A stretch of DNA of 36,422 nt from Puniceibacterium sp. (GTDB lineage: Bacteria > Pseudomonadota > Alphaproteobacteria > Rhodobacterales > Rhodobacteraceae): NCBI GenBank assembly GCA_024636635.1, contig JAGXGV010000098.1:1-36422 (forward strand), read 5' to 3'. Numbering within the stretch: position 1 is the first letter of the stretch; each line of letters begins with the position of its first letter. The translations under genes and the position numbers were made by a program. Of this stretch, positions 33,167-36,422 are shown piece after piece. The notes under the pieces were generated by a model. The model was not told the DNA's origin. It searched no databases and worked only from the letters and a program-made list of their open reading frames with translations.

Positions 33167-33831
33167 ATGCCAATCGTGACCCGTACAGACACCGGCGCCG
33201 TCCGGCATCTGACTCCTTCTGTGCCGGACATGACCTGAAGGAGATGACCGAGGCCCGGAACGCCCCCGACGCAGGTGCCGCGGCCTTCAAGGACCTTTTC
33301 GGGCGTTGTGCCACCCTGATGCAGACCCTGCCGCGACTGCCGCAACCGGTCATCGCGCAGGTTCACGGCATTGCCACCGCAGCGGGTTGCCAGCTTGTCG
33401 CGTCCTGCGATCTTGCCGTTGCCGCGACCGGGACGCGTTTTGGCGTCAATTGCGTCAACATCGGCCTGTTCTGCTCGACCCCCATGGTGGCCCTGACACG
33501 CAATATCCCGCGCAAGCACGCCTTCGAGATGCTGATCACCGGTGCGTTCATCGACGCGGATCGCGCCGCCGAACTTGGGCTGGTCAACCGCGTCGTGGCA
33601 CCGGAAAACCTCGAGGACGAGGCCATGAGCCTTGCCCGGACCATCGCCGCCAAGCTGGGTTCGGCCGTCACCACCGGCAAGCGGGCCTTCTACGACCAGA
33701 TCCAGATGCCGCTGGACCGTGCCTATGCACATACCGGAGAGGTCATTATGCACAACATGCTCGACCACCAGACGGCCGAAGGCATTGCCGCCTTCCACGA
33801 AAAACGCGATCCAGACTGGTCTCAGCCATGA
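33167..33831 (+). pseudogene. Enoyl-CoA hydratase gene broken by an out-of-frame internal deletion
   Basis: From ATG 33167 (ribosome site GGGAGGACAAG) the frame reads MPIVTRTDTGAVRHLT, a normal crotonase start. It then meets stop TGA 33236. In the next frame from 33217 the sequence is FCAGHDLKEMTEARNAPDAG, the first oxyanion-hole motif of crotonases, and the remainder follows intact (ATAAGCQLVASCDLAVAA, HAFEMLITG, AAELGLVNRVV). Between LT and FCAG an intact family member would have roughly 50 residues, which are missing here with loss of frame. An internal ATG at 33244 would give 195 residues without the first motif and without a properly spaced ribosome site. I call it a pseudogene; an assembly error is the main alternative. 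Confidence 0.82.
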
Positions 33832-33922
33832 TCGTGAAACGGATCAAAAAGCATCGAGCATGGTGAATTTTGCGCGGCAGGCACTTCGCATCCCCCGTGA
33901 CAACGGATGCCAAAGTGCATAA

Positions 33923-35296
33923 ATGGCAACCATGACACAAGAACTCCACATCATCGGCGGCGGCATGGCCGGGTCCGAAGCAGCCTGGCAAGCGGCGAAC
34001 CGCGGCATTCCCGTGGTAATCCACGAGATGCGCCCAAAGGTGAAGACCTTTGCGCACAAGACTGAAAATCTTGGGGAAATGGTCTGCTCCAACTCATTCC
34101 GCTCGGATGATTCCGAACAGAATGCCGTGGGGCTGCTGCACTGGGAAATGCGCGTGGCCGACGGACTGGTCATCAATACGGCGCACGATCACCGCCTGCC
34201 TGCCGGTGGCGCCCTTGCCGTCGACCGCGAGGCGTTTGCCGAAACGATTACGGCCAGACTGACCGCGCACCCCAACATACGGATTTCCAACGAGGAAATC
34301 TCGGAACTTCCTGACGACGGCCAATGGATCGTCGCGACGGGGCCTCTGACCTCCCAAGGGCTGGGGGCTGCCATCCAGGCCGAAACCGGGACAGAGGCGC
34401 TTGCCTTTTTTGACGCCATCGCGCCGATTGTCCATGCCGACAGCATCGACATGTCCAAAGCCTGGATGCAGTCGCGCTATGACAAGGGCGAAACGGTCGA
34501 AGAGCAACGGGCCTACCTGAATTGTCCAATGGACAAAGAGACTTACGAGGCGTTCATTGATGCTCTGCTGGCCGCGGAAAAAACCGTGTTCCACGAAGGC
34601 GAAACCGCCGGCTATTTCGACGGCTGCCTGCCCATCGAGGTGATGGCAGAACGTGGCCGCGAAACCCTGCGGCACGGCCCGATGAAACCGGTCGGCCTGA
34701 CCAATCCGCACCAGCCGGAGATCAAGGCCCATGCGGTCGTGCAACTGCGCCGGGACAATGCGCTTGGCACGCTTTTCAACATCGTTGGCTTCCAGACCAA
34801 GATGAAATACGGCGCGCAGAAAGAGGTCCTGCGCATGATTCCGGGGCTGGAAAACGCTCAGTTTGCACGGCTGGGCGGCATTCATCGCAACACCTTTCTG
34901 AACGCGCCGACCCTTCTTGATCGCCAGATGCGCCTGAAATCAAAGCCCAACATCCGGTTTGCGGGCCAGATCACCGGGGTCGAGGGCTATGTTGAATCCG
35001 CTGCCATGGGGCTTCTGGCCGGTCGGCTTGCCGCAGCCGAGATGCTTGGCATGACGCTGCCCGAGGTGCCGCAGGACAGCGCCCACGGTGCGCTGGTACA
35101 TCACATCACCGGCGGGGCCGAGGCGAAGACCTTTCAGCCGATGAACGTCAATTTCGGGCTGTTTCGCCCACTGGATGGCGTGAAAGGCGGGCGGCGTGGG
35201 CGCGTCACGCGCTACAAAGGGTATACAGATCGCGCCAAGGCAGCCTGGACCGACTGGCTGGACAGCCAGAGGCTGGACGCGGAGGCGGCGGAATGA
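33923..35296 (+). CDS. trmFO: Methylenetetrahydrofolate-tRNA-(uracil-5-)-methyltransferase TrmFO
   Basis: This 457-residue flavoenzyme should methylate U54 in the T-loop of tRNA using methylenetetrahydrofolate and FAD. The FAD-binding motif [13 protein letters not shown] is at residues 10-22. CSNSFRSDD (about 55-63) holds the conserved catalytic-site cysteine region and [14 protein letters not shown] holds the second conserved cysteine. [45 protein letters not shown] and PMNVNFGLF are the family signatures. The start is ATG 33923; Met4 (33932) is equally possible and neither has a strong ribosome site. Confidence 0.96.
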   Translation: MATMTQELHIIGGGMAGSEAAWQAANRGIPVVIHEMRPKVKTFAHKTENLGEMVCSNSFRSDDSEQNAVGLLHWEMRVADGLVINTAHDHRLPAGGALAVDREAFAETITARLTAHPNIRISNEEISELPDDGQWIVATGPLTSQGLGAAIQAETGTEALAFFDAIAPIVHADSIDMSKAWMQSRYDKGETVEEQRAYLNCPMDKETYEAFIDALLAAEKTVFHEGETAGYFDGCLPIEVMAERGRETLRHGPMKPVGLTNPHQPEIKAHAVVQLRRDNALGTLFNIVGFQTKMKYGAQKEVLRMIPGLENAQFARLGGIHRNTFLNAPTLLDRQMRLKSKPNIRFAGQITGVEGYVESAAMGLLAGRLAAAEMLGMTLPEVPQDSAHGALVHHITGGAEAKTFQPMNVNFGLFRPLDGVKGGRRGRVTRYKGYTDRAKAAWTDWLDSQRLDAEAAE

Positions 35297-35308
35297 TTAA
35301 CTCTGTCT

Positions 35309-35923
35309 ATGGCAGAGACATTCCTCGACAAGGTCCACGACACGATGACCCCCGAAGAACTGAGGGTACTCTACGATACCTGGTCCCATAGCTACGATGC
35401 CGAGACCACCCAGAACGGGTATGCGACACCGGTACGTGCGGCACGGGCTCTGGCGAAACACATGCCTGACGGCGAAGCGCCAATACTGGATTTCGGTTGC
35501 GGAACAGGGCTTTGCGGTCGGGCATTAAAGTATGAGGGCTTTGAGGTGATCGACGGGTGCGATGTGTCGCCCGAGATGCTTGCCATTGCGGACAAGAAGG
35601 ACCTCTACCGCAATCTGTCGCTTGTAACACCGGACGCCGCGACCGGTCTGACATCAGGCGCCTATGCCGCGATCACCGCAATCGGAGTATTGGGCAGCAA
35701 TTGCGCACCTGTCAGCCTGATCGGGCCGATGATGTCGACACTCGTCCGGGGCGGCAAGCTGGTGTTCTCCCTCAACGATCATGCCCGCAAGCGACGCGGC
35801 ACCATGGCCTTCTTGAACGAACAGCTCGACACCGGACACGCGACGCTCCTGCATGCCAAACATGGCACGCACCTGCCCGGCATCGACCTTAAGTCCACAG
35901 TCTACATACTTGAAAAAAATTGA
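35309..35923 (+). CDS. Class I SAM-dependent methyltransferase
   Basis: This 204-residue protein has the Rossmann methyltransferase motif I ILDFGCGTGLCGRAL at about residues 58-72, then GCDVSPEMLAIAD and KLVFSLNDHA. The N-terminal YDTWSHSYDAE is typical of the small methyltransferases related to METTL27 (WBSCR27). The substrate is not known. The start is ATG 35309, 12 nt after trmFO; no strong ribosome site is visible. Its stop TGA overlaps the TTG start of gluQ. The location between trmFO and gluQ, both tRNA modification genes, may be coincidental. Confidence 0.85.
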   Translation: MAETFLDKVHDTMTPEELRVLYDTWSHSYDAETTQNGYATPVRAARALAKHMPDGEAPILDFGCGTGLCGRALKYEGFEVIDGCDVSPEMLAIADKKDLYRNLSLVTPDAATGLTSGAYAAITAIGVLGSNCAPVSLIGPMMSTLVRGGKLVFSLNDHARKRRGTMAFLNEQLDTGHATLLHAKHGTHLPGIDLKSTVYILEKN

Positions 35924-36422
35924 TTTTCACCACTCGTTTCGCGCCGTCTCCCACTGGGCCGCTGCACCTTGGACATGCCTATTCCGCGTTGCTTGCGCAG
36001 GATATGGCACGGGCGCAGGACGGCACTTTCCTGCTCAGACTGGAAGACATCGACCAGAGCCGCAGCAAACCGGAATGGGAACGTCAGATCTTCGAGGATC
36101 TGACCTGGCTCGGGCTGCGCTGGGACGCTGACCCCCTGCGCCAGTCCGACCGACTGGACATCTATTCAGACGCGCTGGACACTTTGTGGTCGCAAGGACT
36201 CCTTTATCCCTGTGGCTGCACGCGCCGCGACATTGCCGAAGCCGCAAGCGCACCGCAGGAAGGGTCTGCACCGCTCAGCGGTCCGGATGGCATCGTTTAC
36301 CCCGGGACGTGCCGCAATCGCCCCCGCCCGGCCCGGCGTCCCGCCGACGCGGCGCTGCGCCTTGACCTTGGCGCGGCCCTTGCGCGGCTACGCAGAGAGC
36401 AAGATCAAACGCTGTCCTTCAC
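35920..36422 (+). CDS. gluQ: Glutamyl-Q tRNA(Asp) synthetase, partial (cut by window end)
   Basis: From TTG 35920, which overlaps the preceding stop (TTGA), the frame is open to the window end (167 complete codons). It reads FAPSPTGPLHLGHAYSAL, containing the class I HIGH-type motif, then LLRLEDIDQSR. A zinc-site arrangement follows (YPCGCTRRD, YPGTCRNR). This matches GluQ-RS, a short paralogue of glutamyl-tRNA synthetase that attaches glutamate to queuosine in tRNA(Asp) rather than charging tRNA. The TTG start is chosen because it sits right at the motif boundary and no upstream in-frame ATG fits. The C-terminal half is outside the window. Confidence 0.9.
   Translation, partial: MIFTTRFAPSPTGPLHLGHAYSALLAQDMARAQDGTFLLRLEDIDQSRSKPEWERQIFEDLTWLGLRWDADPLRQSDRLDIYSDALDTLWSQGLLYPCGCTRRDIAEAASAPQEGSAPLSGPDGIVYPGTCRNRPRPARRPADAALRLDLGAALARLRREQDQTLSF

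Noticed and set aside
33244-33831. Treating the 195-codon frame from ATG 33244 as an intact enoyl-CoA hydratase
   Set aside because: AAGGAG directly abuts this ATG, the upstream in-frame codons already encode the conserved FCAGHDLKE, and the normal start lies at 33167 in another frame.

Overview
This window looks like chromosomal core DNA from an alphaproteobacterium of the order Rhodobacterales (Roseobacter/Rhodobacter group). The base composition is high in GC. The best lineage markers are a trgA-trgB pair (tellurite-resistance genes described from Rhodobacter sphaeroides) behind phr and cfa, a DUF6880 protein, and a small lipoprotein with the NPFNWFG motif. No phage, insertion sequence, integrase, CRISPR array or rRNA is visible.

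Layout. Positions 26-4346 (minus) hold a tight cluster phr-cfa-trgA-trgB with gaps of 0, 3 and 4 nt. It combines DNA photorepair, membrane lipid modification, a membrane protein and a cyclotransferase-like/Nudix fusion, which suggests a photo-oxidative stress operon. Positions 4640-4716 hold a tRNA-Pro(TGG). Positions 4794-6517 (minus) hold pdxH, a double cold-shock-domain protein and an overlapping secreted DUF192 protein. Positions 6629-12761 (plus) hold fabI, gpt, an unlisted 51-codon ORF overlapped at both ends, a class I aminotransferase, a PpiD-like foldase and trpE. A strong 22-bp inverted repeat separates trpE from convergent sufE. A lipoprotein gene follows, then a patatin-like hydrolase and 3-hydroxybutyrate dehydrogenase (minus), which fit polyhydroxybutyrate or phospholipid turnover.

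Positions 16177-16287 (minus) hold a promoter-hairpin-terminator arrangement of about 76 nt. It could be a small RNA or an attenuating leader of bdhA. Diverging from it is a solitary YejA-like peptide-binding protein and a 38-residue entericidin-type lipoprotein. An XRE-cupin regulator diverges from an AMP-forming acyl-CoA ligase. Next come a FrnE/DsbA-like protein, a decayed gene remnant with a large hairpin, katG diverging from oxyR, and a full-length PutA. The convergent ends of putA and a DUF6880 gene carry two copies of one perfect palindrome.

The right part holds a YgiC-like ATP-grasp gene with a DUF1190 lipoprotein gene, a PaaI-type thioesterase diverging from a broken enoyl-CoA hydratase gene, trmFO, a methyltransferase, and the start of gluQ, cut by the window edge.

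Most genes are ordinary housekeeping or stress genes. The parts most worth a second look are non-coding or very small: the candidate small RNA, the twin palindromes, a dispersed intergenic repeat family, two small ORFs, and the out-of-frame internal deletion in the enoyl-CoA hydratase gene.
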